Below the pieces are notes generated by a model. It searched no databases, was not told where the DNA came from, and worked only from the letters and a program-made list of their open reading frames with translations. Shown here piece after piece: positions 36,611 to 45,431 of a stretch of 64,000 bases of DNA (the stretch's first letter is position 1; the number at the start of each line of letters is the position of its first letter). Source of the DNA: MED-G105 sp050331095. GTDB taxonomy: Bacteria; Pseudomonadota; Alphaproteobacteria; Caulobacterales; Parvularculaceae. The position numbers and the translations under genes are program-made. Location of the stretch: NCBI GenBank assembly GCA_050331095.1, contig JBHJHE010000012.1, positions 62,001 to 126,000 of the forward strand, given 5' to 3'.

Positions 36611-37372
36611 ATGAGAAACGAAGACGTCGTTGGCCGGCTCGGGCTTGAGCGCGGCGATTTCTACATCACGGTGCCCGCGCCCTGCCCCTACCTCCCGGGC
36701 AAGGCCGAGCGGAAGATCTTCTCCTACCTAAGCGGCGACGGCGCGTCGGAGCTGAACGCGGCCCTGTCCGAGCGCGGCTTTCGGCGCTCGCAGAACATCA
36801 TCTATATGCCGGCCTGCATCGCCTGCGCGGCGTGCCAGCCGGTGCGCATCGTCGTGAAGGATTTCGAAGCGACGAAATCCCGCCGCCGCACGCTTAACCG
36901 CAACGCGGACCTCGCCCGCCGTCTGCGGCCGCCCCAGGCGACGGTCGAGCAGTTCTCCGTGCTGCGAGGGTATCTCGACAGCCGCCACGCCGAGGGCGGC
37001 ATGGCCGCGATGACGGCGCTCGACTACGCCGCCATGGTGGAGGAGACGGCCGTCGACACGATGGTCGTGGAGTACACGCGCGAGACCCGGGACCCGCGAG
37101 ACGGCGACGTCGACCGCGAGCTCGTCGCCTGCGCCCTGACCGACAGGCTGAGCGATGGGCTGTCGATGGTGTATTCGTTTTTCGAGCCCGACCTCGCGGC
37201 GCGCAGCCTCGGCGCCTTCATGATCCTCGACCATGTGCGCCTCTCCGCCTCGCTGGGGCTCGACTACGTCTACCTCGGCTACTGGGTCGAGGGCTCGGCG
37301 AAGATGGACTACAAAAGGCGCTTCGGACCGCTGGAACGCCTCACGCCGCACGGCTGGCGCACCCTGGCCTGA
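36611..37372 (+). CDS. bpt: Aspartate/glutamate leucyltransferase (arginyltransferase family)
   Basis: Adds leucine (Bpt) or arginine (Ate) from aminoacyl-tRNA to N-terminal acidic residues, marking proteins for ClpAPS degradation. The 253-residue length and the Cys-rich N-terminal domain (CPYLPGKAERKIFS; MPACIACAACQPVRI) are typical of bacterial Bpt. The C-terminal GNAT-like part contains VYSFFEPD and LGYWVEGSAKMDYK. Single gene, next to a peptidase. Confidence 0.95.
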   Translation: MRNEDVVGRLGLERGDFYITVPAPCPYLPGKAERKIFSYLSGDGASELNAALSERGFRRSQNIIYMPACIACAACQPVRIVVKDFEATKSRRRTLNRNADLARRLRPPQATVEQFSVLRGYLDSRHAEGGMAAMTALDYAAMVEETAVDTMVVEYTRETRDPRDGDVDRELVACALTDRLSDGLSMVYSFFEPDLAARSLGAFMILDHVRLSASLGLDYVYLGYWVEGSAKMDYKRRFGPLERLTPHGWRTLA

Positions 37373-37424
37373 AGCGCTCTGGCCTTAATCGCTTTGACCT
37401 TAATCGCTTCGACCTGACCCGGCC
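37365..37424 (+). repeat. Degenerate 15-bp tandem repeat at the bpt end
   Basis: Four 15-nt units begin in the last codons of bpt: tggcctgaagcgctc, tggccttaatcgctt, tgaccttaatcgctt and cgacctgacccggcc. Units 2 and 3 differ by one base. The bpt stop (37370-37372) is in unit 1. No function evident; probably slippage. Confidence 0.7.
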
Positions 37425-37514
37425 TTTCCCGAAGAAAATCAACGCCCTTGCCAAAGCGGGCCGAGACGCGCTCAACTCCGCATCCCGATTTTCCACGCTT
37501 GGCCGAGACCGCCG

Positions 37515-38630
37515 ATGACCCTCGATCGACGCAAGCTCCTCGCCGGCGGTGCGCTTGGCGCCGCGGGGCTCGCCGGCTGCGATTGCGGCGCGCCCGCCGC
37601 CGAGGCGCTGACGACGAGCGGCGTCACGGCGCGCGAACTCAAAATGGTGACGACCTGGCCGAAGGATTTTCCGGGCCTCGGCACGATGGCGGAGCGCACC
37701 GCGCAATTCATCACCGAGATGAGCGGCGGGGCGTTGCGCGTCAAAGTCTTCGCCGCCGGCGAACTTGTCAGCGCCTTTGAAAGCTTCGACGCGGTCTCCA
37801 CAGGCGCCGCCGATCTTTATCACGGCGCTGAATATTACTGGGTCGGCAAAGCAAAGGCCTACCCCTTCTTCACCGCCGTGCCGTTCGGCATGACGGCGAG
37901 CGAGATCATGGCGTGGACGGAGTTCGGCGGCGGCCAGCAACTCTGGGACGAACTCGCCCGGCCTTTCAACATCAAGCCTTTCGCGGCCGGCAATACTGGC
38001 CACCAGGCGGGCGGCTGGTTCAAGCGCCCCATTGACGGGCTCGAAGACCTGCGCGGCATGAAGATCCGCATGCCGGGCGCGGGCGGCGAGGGCCTGCGCC
38101 GCGGCGGCGCGGCGGCCGTCGCGATCTCCGGCGGCGAGATCTACCAGGCGCTCCAGTCCGGCGCGATCGACGGCACCGAGTGGGTCGGGCCCTGGAACGA
38201 CCTCGCCTTCGGCTTTTTCCGCGAGGCGAAGTACTATTACTGGCCGGGTTTCCATGAGCCGGGCGCGCAGCTTGGCGTCGGCGTCAATCTCGACTTGTGG
38301 AACGACCTTTCGCTCGCGGAGAAGTCCATCGTTCAGGGCGCGTGTCAGCGGGCGAACAATCTCTCCCTCGCCGAATACGGCCATTACAACGGCATCGCGC
38401 TCAAACAGCTTCTTGAGGAGCACGAGATCGAATTGCGGCGAATGCCAGACGAGGTGCTCGCCGCCCTCGCCCGCGCCGCCCGCGACGTGCTCGAGGAAAC
38501 GGCGTCGACGGACGATATATCGCGACGGATCTACGACAGCTTTCGCGCCGCCCTCGCCCGTTCGCAAGCCTGGAACCGCATCTCGGACGAAGCCTATATG
38601 GCCGTGCGCCGCGACGTGTTCGACCTCTGA
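37515..38630 (+). CDS. TRAP transporter substrate-binding protein (FcbT1-like), Tat lipoprotein
   Basis: Periplasmic solute receptor of a TRAP transporter, 371 residues, of the FcbT1/COG4663 group (mannitol/chloroaromatic-type). Twin-arginine signal DRRKLLAGGALG followed by a lipobox LAGC, so it is predicted to be Tat-exported and lipid-anchored. Family segments: MVTTWPKDFPGLGTMA, SAFESFDAVSTGAADLYHGAEYYW, DLRGMKIRMPG, GAIDGTEWVGPWNDLAFGF. The Arg of KIRMPG would bind the substrate carboxylate. First gene of a three-gene operon. Confidence 0.93.
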   Translation: MTLDRRKLLAGGALGAAGLAGCDCGAPAAEALTTSGVTARELKMVTTWPKDFPGLGTMAERTAQFITEMSGGALRVKVFAAGELVSAFESFDAVSTGAADLYHGAEYYWVGKAKAYPFFTAVPFGMTASEIMAWTEFGGGQQLWDELARPFNIKPFAAGNTGHQAGGWFKRPIDGLEDLRGMKIRMPGAGGEGLRRGGAAAVAISGGEIYQALQSGAIDGTEWVGPWNDLAFGFFREAKYYYWPGFHEPGAQLGVGVNLDLWNDLSLAEKSIVQGACQRANNLSLAEYGHYNGIALKQLLEEHEIELRRMPDEVLAALARAARDVLEETASTDDISRRIYDSFRAALARSQAWNRISDEAYMAVRRDVFDL

Positions 38631-38632
38631 CG

Positions 38633-39421
38633 ATGTTGGCCGCGATCGGCGACTTACTGAACGCGTTCGTCGCGGCCATCGTCTTTCCCGCGCTGTTCGC
38701 GCCCCTGGCGTCGGTTTTCTTTCCCGACCGCCCTGCATGGCAAGCAGCGGCGTTCGCTCTCCTGACGACGGGCGTTGCGATGGCCGGCTACGCCTTCGCG
38801 GCGCTCGCCGTCGATTTGAGCCCCCGCGCGCCGTCCGCCGGCGTCGGCCTCGTCTTCGCGCTCACAGTGGCGGCCGGCTGCGCGCTGATCGCCCGGTCCG
38901 GCGGCGCGACGTTGAGCGCGCACCTCGCTAGAGCGCTGCGCCCGCCCGTCGAGATGCTCAGCCGCGTCGCCTTCGTCGCCGTCTTCGCGATGGCCTTCGC
39001 CCAGTTCGCGGTCGTGGTCCTGCGGTACGTCTTCGGGCTGAACTTCATCAGCCTGCAGGAGAGCGTCACCTATTTTCACGGAACGGCGTTTCTCCTCGCC
39101 GCCGGCTACGCGCTCCTCACCGGCGACCATGTGCGCGTCGACATTCTCTATTGCCGCCTGTCGGCGAAGCGCCGGGCGCTGATCGATCTCGCCGGAACGT
39201 ACGTCTTCCTGTTTCCGTTTTGCCTCCTCATTCTCTGGGCCGCCGGGCCTTACGTCGCCAACGCCTGGGCCGTGCGCGAGGGGTCGACCGAGCAGTCGGG
39301 CGTACAGGGGATCTATCTCCTGAAGACGCTGATCCCGATCTTCGCGATCTCGCTCGCCGCGGCCGGCGTCGTCGTGGCGGAGGGCGCGGCGCGGCGCCTG
39401 CGCGGCGAGGCGGACGCTTAA
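38633..39421 (+). CDS. TRAP transporter small permease with N-terminal membrane extension (FcbT2-like)
   Basis: The C-terminal 160 residues (from about 104: VEMLSRVAFVAVFAMAFAQFAVVVLRYVF... SLQESVTYFHG) form the DctQ small permease with four membrane helices. In front is an extra ~100 residues with about three hydrophobic helices, so the protein is 262 residues instead of the usual 160-180. Starts 2 nt after the receptor gene; abuts the large permease. Confidence 0.92.
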   Translation: MLAAIGDLLNAFVAAIVFPALFAPLASVFFPDRPAWQAAAFALLTTGVAMAGYAFAALAVDLSPRAPSAGVGLVFALTVAAGCALIARSGGATLSAHLARALRPPVEMLSRVAFVAVFAMAFAQFAVVVLRYVFGLNFISLQESVTYFHGTAFLLAAGYALLTGDHVRVDILYCRLSAKRRALIDLAGTYVFLFPFCLLILWAAGPYVANAWAVREGSTEQSGVQGIYLLKTLIPIFAISLAAAGVVVAEGAARRLRGEADA

Positions 39422-41062
39422 GTGGGGCCGCTGATCGCCATCGCCGCAACGGGCCTCTGCCTGTGCGCCGCCGCCGGCTGGCTCGACGTCGCCATGATCG
39501 CGGCGCTCTGCGGGCTGATCCTCCTCGGCTACCCCGTGGCGTTCAGCCTCGCGGGTACCGCCATGGTCTTCGCCGTGATCGGTCTCGCTTTCGGCGTCTT
39601 CGACCCGACCTTCGCTCAGCCGTTTCCGCAGCGTATCCACGGCGCCGTCCTGAACCAGACGCTCGTCGCCGCGCCCATGTTCATCCTCATGGGCGTGATC
39701 CTCGAAAAATCGAAGATCGCGGAGGATCTCCTCGAGGCGATGGCGAAGCTCTTCGGCTCGCTGCGCGGCGGGCTCGGCCTGTCGGTGACGTTCGTGGGCG
39801 CGCTTCTCGCCGCCTCGACGGGCATCGTCGGGGCGACGGTCGTCACTATGGGGCTCCTCAGCCTCCCGACGATGATGAAGCGCGGCTACGATCCCGCCTT
39901 CGCCGCCGGCTCGATCGCCGCGGCGGGCACGCTGGGGCAGATCATTCCGCCGTCGATCGTTCTCATTCTCCTAGGCGACGTCGTCTCCAACGCCTATCAG
40001 AAGGCGCAATTGTCCGAGGGCGTCTTCGCGCCCGAGACCGTCTCCGTGGGCGACATGTTCGCCGGCGCCGTGATCCCCGGCTTCGCGCTCGTCGGGCTTT
40101 ATCTCGCCTATCAGATCGCCGTCGCGATTTTCGACGGGCGCAAGGCCCCCGCCATGCCAGCGGAAGAGCGCCGCGACCGCGCCGCCGTCTGGCGCGCCGC
40201 GCACGCGACCCTGCCGCCGCCTTTGATCCTCGTCGTCGCCGTGCTCGGATCGATCCTAGCCGGCGCCGCGACGCCGACCGAAGCGGCGAGCGTCGGCGCC
40301 ATGGGCGCGCTTCTCATCGCGGGGACGCGCTTAAGGCCCGACGACGGGCCAGGCGGCGTTTGGGGCCTGGCGAACCGCGCGCCGCTTCTCGGCGGCGTCG
40401 CGATTGGCGGGCTGATCGTCCTCAACGCCTTCGTCGACCTACGTCTCGGCCGAACGAGCGCGACCGCGTTCGAAAACGCCGCCATCGCTCTCGCCTTTAT
40501 CGCTTGCGCCGTCGCGGCGTGGGGGATCGTCGTCAGCGTTTTGCGCCTGCGGCGGGCGGAGGCGCTTCGCGCCGTCGCCGACCAGACCGCGCGGGGGACG
40601 ACGATGGTGTTCGCGATCCTCATCGGCGCGGCGCTCTTCTCCCTCGTCTTTCGCGGCCTCGGCGGCGAGGAGACGGTCTCCGCAGCTCTCGCCGCCGCGC
40701 CCGGGGGTCTCGCCGGCGCAATCGTCAGCGTTATGATCGTCATGTTCCTGCTTGGCTTCTTTCTCGACTTCATCGAGATCACGTTCGTCGTCGTGCCTCT
40801 CGTCGCGCCGTCGCTCCTCGCCATGGGCGTCGACCCGGTCTGGCTGGGGGTGATGATGGCGATCAATCTACAGACGAGCTTCCTGACGCCGCCTTTCGGC
40901 TTCGCGCTCTTTTACCTGCGCGGCGTCGCGCCCCCGGAGGTCTCGACGGCGCAGATCTTCCGCGGCGCGGTTCCGTTCATCGCAATCCAGATCGCGATGC
41001 TCGCCGCCCTCGCCGCGTTCCCGCAAATGGCGACCTGGCTGCCGGGGGCGCTGCGAGGCTAA
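39422..41062 (+). CDS. TRAP transporter large permease (DctM/FcbT3-like)
   Basis: Large membrane subunit of the TRAP transporter, 546 residues against about 430 in standard DctM. GTG start directly after the previous stop. Typical segments: GYPVAFSLAGTAMVFA, AAPMFILMGVILEKS, GATVVTMGLLSLPTMMKRGYD, SIAAAGTLGQIIPPS. A ~90-residue insert with two or three hydrophobic helices (about residues 310-400) explains the extra length; it is found in the FcbT3/COG4664 group. Confidence 0.94.
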   Translation: MGPLIAIAATGLCLCAAAGWLDVAMIAALCGLILLGYPVAFSLAGTAMVFAVIGLAFGVFDPTFAQPFPQRIHGAVLNQTLVAAPMFILMGVILEKSKIAEDLLEAMAKLFGSLRGGLGLSVTFVGALLAASTGIVGATVVTMGLLSLPTMMKRGYDPAFAAGSIAAAGTLGQIIPPSIVLILLGDVVSNAYQKAQLSEGVFAPETVSVGDMFAGAVIPGFALVGLYLAYQIAVAIFDGRKAPAMPAEERRDRAAVWRAAHATLPPPLILVVAVLGSILAGAATPTEAASVGAMGALLIAGTRLRPDDGPGGVWGLANRAPLLGGVAIGGLIVLNAFVDLRLGRTSATAFENAAIALAFIACAVAAWGIVVSVLRLRRAEALRAVADQTARGTTMVFAILIGAALFSLVFRGLGGEETVSAALAAAPGGLAGAIVSVMIVMFLLGFFLDFIEITFVVVPLVAPSLLAMGVDPVWLGVMMAINLQTSFLTPPFGFALFYLRGVAPPEVSTAQIFRGAVPFIAIQIAMLAALAAFPQMATWLPGALRG

Positions 41063-41070
41063 AGAAAGCC

Positions 41071-41529
41071 TTACCTCAACAAAACGTCGCGGGCGTCGGT
41101 GATCTTCGCAGCGAGATAGTCAGTGCCGCCCTTGTCCGGGTGGAGCTGCGAAATGAGGCGCTTGTGGGCGGCCTTGACGGCGCCGGCGTCGGCGGTCTCG
41201 GGGACGCCCAGAAGCTCGGCGGCTTCGCCGCGGCTCATGCGAGTCCCCGTCGTCGCGGGCGGGCTGGCCCGCTTTTCATCGTCCTTGATCGTGCGTTCGC
41301 GCCAGGCCTCGATCGCCGTAACGCCGCCCGCGGCGATGAGCAGCATGAAGGCGAGCGGAAAGAGCTTCGCCGCAAGGAGCACCGCCGCGAGGCCGAGCCA
41401 TACGACGCCCTTCATGATGGCGACGTTGCGCCCCTGGCCCCCGGCGCCCTTAAGGCCGCCCGCCCGCGCCAGCAGCCAAACCGCGCCGGCGCCCGCGGCG
41501 AGCAGCATCAGGATCGGGAAAAACCCCAC
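41071..41529 (-). CDS. Membrane-anchored DnaJ-domain protein (Pam18/Tim14-like)
   Basis: A 152-residue protein with an N-terminal hydrophobic anchor (PILMLLAAGAGAVWLLARAGG), another hydrophobic segment at about 38-66, and a C-terminal short J domain containing the HPD motif (LISQLHPDKGGTDYLAAKI). J-domain proteins stimulate DnaK ATPase; this group resembles mitochondrial Pam18. No DnaK partner in the window. Convergent with the TRAP operon, 8 nt apart. Confidence 0.88.
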   Translation of the reverse strand: MGFFPILMLLAAGAGAVWLLARAGGLKGAGGQGRNVAIMKGVVWLGLAAVLLAAKLFPLAFMLLIAAGGVTAIEAWRERTIKDDEKRASPPATTGTRMSRGEAAELLGVPETADAGAVKAAHKRLISQLHPDKGGTDYLAAKITDARDVLLR

Positions 41530-41639
41530 GGCCTACGGTCCCTCACGACGGCGACCCCCTTGATCGCGCCGTCGCGTTTTGCCCTCCGCGCGGCGCCGCT
41601 GGCAAGCCGTCGGGCGTGAAACCACGGCGGATCAACCGC

Positions 41640-42494
41640 TTAGGCGGCGTCGCGGTCTTTTTTCTCGTCAGACATGTCGTCGGCGTCGCGCTTGCGCAAC
41701 GGCAAGTTCAAGGTCGCGATGAGCGAGCGGATCTCAAGGCGCGCCGTGACGTGGCTCATGGTCGTCAGCCGGATCGGCGCGTTTGGCCCGCCGAGATCGA
41801 GGAGCGTCAGGCCCTTCGGGAACAATTCGCGATAGATCACCCGATCGCCGAAGCCGCGCGCCAGGCGAAACCCGATGCGGCCCGACAGATCGGTCAGCTT
41901 GTCCCCCATGTGCTTCTTGTTGTTCGCCCGCGTCGACGACAGGCGGTTGCGCATGACGACCCAATCGATGTTGCCTTTGACGCCCGACATCGCGCGCTGC
42001 TTGCGCGCGGCCCACACCATTTCCGCGTAGAGGCTCGGGCCCGTCACCTCGCCCGTCTTCGGATCGATTTTGGCCAGAAGGTCGAAGTCCACAAAACTGT
42101 CGTTCAGCGGCGTGACGATCGTATCGGCGTGGATATGGGCGAGCCGCGACAGGTGCGTGTCCGCCCCCGGACAATCAATCACTACAAAGTCGCAATGACC
42201 GAGCGCCGACAGAGATCCTTTGAGATTCTCCGACTCCTGACGCTTCGACGCCTCCCGGCTGTCGAGCGCGGAGGGCTCGACCCGCGGCGACTCCGGAAAG
42301 GCGAGCTCGACGCCCTTCGCCGCGGCGTAGGCGCGGCGGTTCTCCAGATAGCGGGAAAAGCTGCGCTGGCGCATGTCGAGGTCGAGCGCGGCGACCCGCT
42401 GGCCGCTCTTCAAAAGCGCGACGACGACGTGCATCGCGGCCGTCGACTTGCCTGAGCCGCCCTTCTCGTTGCCGAGGACAATCACGTGCGTCAC
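41640..42494 (-). CDS. mipZ: Division-plane positioning ATPase MipZ
   Basis: A ParA-family ATPase that forms a gradient from the pole-bound ParB and blocks FtsZ polymerisation near the poles. The 284-residue sequence starts THVIVLGNEKGGSGKST, with the deviant Walker A (KGGSGKST), followed by LDLDMRQRSFSRYLENR, typical of MipZ. The later VIDCPGADTHLSRLAHI is Walker B-like. Single minus-strand gene with a divergent PapD-like gene upstream. Confidence 0.94.
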   Translation of the reverse strand: MTHVIVLGNEKGGSGKSTAAMHVVVALLKSGQRVAALDLDMRQRSFSRYLENRRAYAAAKGVELAFPESPRVEPSALDSREASKRQESENLKGSLSALGHCDFVVIDCPGADTHLSRLAHIHADTIVTPLNDSFVDFDLLAKIDPKTGEVTGPSLYAEMVWAARKQRAMSGVKGNIDWVVMRNRLSSTRANNKKHMGDKLTDLSGRIGFRLARGFGDRVIYRELFPKGLTLLDLGGPNAPIRLTTMSHVTARLEIRSLIATLNLPLRKRDADDMSDEKKDRDAA

Positions 42495-42627
42495 GGGCGA
42501 AAGGCTCCCTTGAGCGTCGCCGCCCGGAGCGTTGACGCTGTCTTAAAATCCGGCCGCTACCCATCTCGAAATGCAACGCGCCGACCGTTCCCGACAACGC
42601 GCGCAGCGACCCGAGCGCGAGGCTGCC

Positions 42628-43464
42628 GTGATTCTGAACCGGCGACGCCCTTCGTTCGAGAGGCGATTTTTCCCCCGTTTCGCGGCCGGACTCATTCTGG
42701 CGCTCGCCGCCGGACCGGCGCTCGCCAACGAAATCTTCGTTTCGCCCTTGCGCCAGGTTCTGACCCCGGAGGCCCCGGTTGGGACGTACGTCGTCTCCAA
42801 CCCGTCGCGGCGCATCGTGGAGGTGCGCGCCTCGCTCATCGACCTCGCCGCGACGCCCGAGGGCTATGCGTCGCCGACGCCCGCGGAGCGCGCGGCGTTG
42901 AGCGCGACGCCATGGCTGTTGTTGGAGCCGGCCTCATTTCGGCTTGACCCGGGAGCGCGGCGCAACGTGACGGTCCGCCTTCGGGCCGATGCGGCCCCGA
43001 CAGGCGAGCGGCGCAGCCACGCGCTGATCGAAGCCAAAGCCCAGCGAACGACCTTGCGCCGGACCGGCGGGCTTGGCGCCGACATCGCGCTTAGCCTGTC
43101 GACGCCGGTGATCGTGCGCAGCGGCGCCGGAGACGCACGCGCGAAGTTCGGCGAGGTGCGCCTCACCAGGGACCTCAACGGCGCGCTCGTCGTCGAGGCG
43201 AACGTCCTGCGCGAGGGCGCGTTTTCGAGCTACGGCCGCCTGGAGGCGGTGCTGAAGAGGCGTCGCGGCCGACCGCAATTGCTGGCCGAGATCGACAATT
43301 TCGCCGTCTACACCGACGCGCCGCGGACCGTCGCGCGTCTGCCGCTCGGCCTCGACGTCCTGCCCACGAGCACGCTCACACTGCGCTACGTCGGCGCGGC
43401 GGAGTTCGACGGGCGGCTTTTCGCAAAGAAGTCGTTCGCGATCGAAGCGCCGGCAACCCGGTGA
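42628..43464 (+). CDS. PapD-like periplasmic chaperone, orphan
   Basis: A 278-residue fimbrial-chaperone-like protein. GTG at 42628 (GAGG 6-9 nt upstream) gives a clean signal peptide ending PALANE; the open frame extends 19 codons further upstream to 42571. An N-terminal Ig-like domain has the segments FVSPLRQVLTPEAP, YVVSNPSRRIVEVRASL and SFRLDPGARRNVTVRL, typical of PapD-like proteins. No usher, pilin or adhesin gene is adjacent, so it is an orphan. Confidence 0.8.
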   Translation: MILNRRRPSFERRFFPRFAAGLILALAAGPALANEIFVSPLRQVLTPEAPVGTYVVSNPSRRIVEVRASLIDLAATPEGYASPTPAERAALSATPWLLLEPASFRLDPGARRNVTVRLRADAAPTGERRSHALIEAKAQRTTLRRTGGLGADIALSLSTPVIVRSGAGDARAKFGEVRLTRDLNGALVVEANVLREGAFSSYGRLEAVLKRRRGRPQLLAEIDNFAVYTDAPRTVARLPLGLDVLPTSTLTLRYVGAAEFDGRLFAKKSFAIEAPATR

Positions 43465-43473
43465 GCGCTGCGC

Positions 43474-44307
43474 CTAGGTTCCCTCATTGAGCGCCAGGCG
43501 CTCGCCGTTGAAGCCGACGACCCGGCAGTGGACGTCGCTCGCTTTCAGCGCGTCGCAGAGGGCCGTCGCCTTGTCCTCCGAGGCGAAGCCTCCTGCGATA
43601 AGCCGCAGGAAGACGCCGCGCCCCTCGATCTTGATGTTCTCGATCCGCGGCTCGAGCAGGCCGAGTTCGTCGGGGTTCTCCCGCTGTAGGCGCCGCCAGC
43701 CGGATCGCGCGTCGTCAAGCTCGCGGTAGGACGCGAGATGCACGCCGAAAAGCACGCTTTGCAGGTCGATGACTTCGTCCACGGCCTCGTTATCGAACAC
43801 CGGGCTCGCCGACGCGAAGGCCGGCTGGACGAGCCGCGGGGAACGCTCGACCGCCGTCGCCGCGTCGGGCAGATCCTTTTGCGCGTCCGGCGCGGAAATG
43901 ATCGGCCGGGCCGCGCCCTTCGGCGCAGCCGCGGCGGCGACGCGCGCGGCCTCCGCCTGCGCCTCGGTGCGACGCTGTCGCTCTATGGCGTCACCGAGCC
44001 GCTCGGCCTCGTTGAGCCGGCGCCTCAGCGTGTTGACCGTATTGGTCAGCTTTTTGTTCTCGGCTTCGAGCGCGGCGATTTTTTTGGTCATCGCCTCTTC
44101 GTTGGCGAAGGCCCAGTTCACGTCGTTCGGCGTCGCCGCCGCCACGTCGGGCGTCTTGTCGCCGCCGATCAGGCTACACGCCGTGGTTGCGCTCAACGCG
44201 ACCGCGACCAGCGTCCCGCGGCCGAGCCGGCGCGCGAACGCCAGTGAGCGAAAAACGCCGCCCGAAACAAGCGCTTCGCCCCTCAAGCCGCCATGGCGTC
44301 GACGCAT
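43474..44307 (-). CDS. SPOR-domain lipoprotein with coiled coil
   Basis: A 277-residue envelope protein. Lipobox ATTAC near residue 44 after a hydrophobic stretch; a coiled coil (about 70-120, AALEAENKKLTNTVNTLRRR); a low-complexity linker; and a C-terminal SPOR-like domain from about 185 (FGVHLASYRELDDARSGWRRLQ ... LRLIAGGFASEDKATALCDAL). SPOR domains bind denuded glycan at division sites, so a septal role is plausible. Convergent with the PapD-like gene and divergent from panC. Confidence 0.85.
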   Translation of the reverse strand: MRRRHGGLRGEALVSGGVFRSLAFARRLGRGTLVAVALSATTACSLIGGDKTPDVAAATPNDVNWAFANEEAMTKKIAALEAENKKLTNTVNTLRRRLNEAERLGDAIERQRRTEAQAEAARVAAAAAPKGAARPIISAPDAQKDLPDAATAVERSPRLVQPAFASASPVFDNEAVDEVIDLQSVLFGVHLASYRELDDARSGWRRLQRENPDELGLLEPRIENIKIEGRGVFLRLIAGGFASEDKATALCDALKASDVHCRVVGFNGERLALNEGT

Positions 44308-44362
44308 CGAGCCCTCCCGCCTAAACTCGCGACGATCACTAACCTATACAATCGTTAATGCA

Positions 44363-45244
44363 ATGACGCCACGAACAATGGGTTTCATCGACAATGGTTC
44401 CATCGCCGTCGCCCGCGATCGCGCCGCTTTGCGCGCCACCATACGCGGTTGGCGGGCGGAAGGTCTAACCGTTGGTTTCGCGCCGACGATGGGCGCGCTT
44501 CATGACGGGCATATCAGCCTCGTCGACGAGGCCCGCCGGCGAGCCGACCGGGTGGTCGCGAGCGTTTTCGTCAACCCGAAACAGTTTGCGGCCCACGAGG
44601 ACCTCGAAACCTATCCGCAGCGCGAGGCGACGGACCTTCGGCGGCTCGCCGAGGCCGGTTGCGACCTCGCGTACCTGCCGACCAGGACGGAAATGTATCC
44701 GCCGGGTTTTCAAACCTCGGTCGCCGTCAACGAGCTTGCCGCGCCGCTGTGCGGGATCTCGCGGCCGCACTTCTTCGGCGGCGTCGCGACGGTCGTTTGC
44801 AAGCTCCTCAACCAGTGCCGGCCCGACATCGCCGTCTTCGGCGAGAAGGACTATCAGCAACTGCTGATCGTGCGGCGCATGGCGGCCGATCTCGATCTCG
44901 ACGTCGAGATCGTCGGCGCGCCCATCGTGCGCGAGGCCGACGGCCTCGCCATGTCCTCGCGCAACGCCTACCTCGCCAGCTCGGCGCGGGCCGTTGCGGC
45001 GCAACTGAACGCCCACGGATCGGCTGCGGCGAGGCGCCTGCGCGACGGCGGGCCCGTCGCCGAAACGCTCTCCGCAGCGACGGCGGCGATCACAGCGGCG
45101 GGCTTCGACGAAGTCGAGTATCTTGAGGCTCGCTCCGCAGACGACCTAACGGCGCTGGGGCCAGGCCCGGTCGAGCGACCAGCCCGCGTCTTCGCCGCCG
45201 CGCGGCTTGACGGGGTGCGGCTGATCGACAATTGGGCGCTTTAG
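44363..45244 (+). CDS. panC: Pantoate--beta-alanine ligase
   Basis: Joins pantoate to beta-alanine with ATP to make pantothenate. The 293-residue product has the nucleotidyltransferase signatures PTMGALHDGHISLV, the FVNPKQFAAHEDLETYP segment, FGEKDYQQL and MSSRNAYL. ATG 44363 is used; ATG 44378 is equally possible and would give 288 residues; neither has a Shine-Dalgarno. The frame is open upstream to 43769 but overlaps the SPOR gene. The coaX pantothenate kinase is elsewhere in the window. Confidence 0.95.
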   Translation: MTPRTMGFIDNGSIAVARDRAALRATIRGWRAEGLTVGFAPTMGALHDGHISLVDEARRRADRVVASVFVNPKQFAAHEDLETYPQREATDLRRLAEAGCDLAYLPTRTEMYPPGFQTSVAVNELAAPLCGISRPHFFGGVATVVCKLLNQCRPDIAVFGEKDYQQLLIVRRMAADLDLDVEIVGAPIVREADGLAMSSRNAYLASSARAVAAQLNAHGSAAARRLRDGGPVAETLSAATAAITAAGFDEVEYLEARSADDLTALGPGPVERPARVFAAARLDGVRLIDNWAL

Positions 45245-45431
45245 GCCGCGCGGCCGCCGGCGCCGTTTGGGCGAACAACAGTCCGGAAACGGAAAATCGT
45301 CCGAAGCGGCCGCAAGCGCCGCCGTTCATCCGATCTGGAGGATTGAGCACGCCGTCCGGAGGATCGGACACGCGCGCGAACCCTGTCGGCGATATCTCCG
45401 GCGTCACGCCAATCACGACAGGGAGATTCGC

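Noticed and set aside
39151..41619. 822-residue plus-strand frame over the TRAP permeases
   Set aside because: Arg-rich alternate frame of DctQ/DctM genes with clear membrane helices in the true frame.
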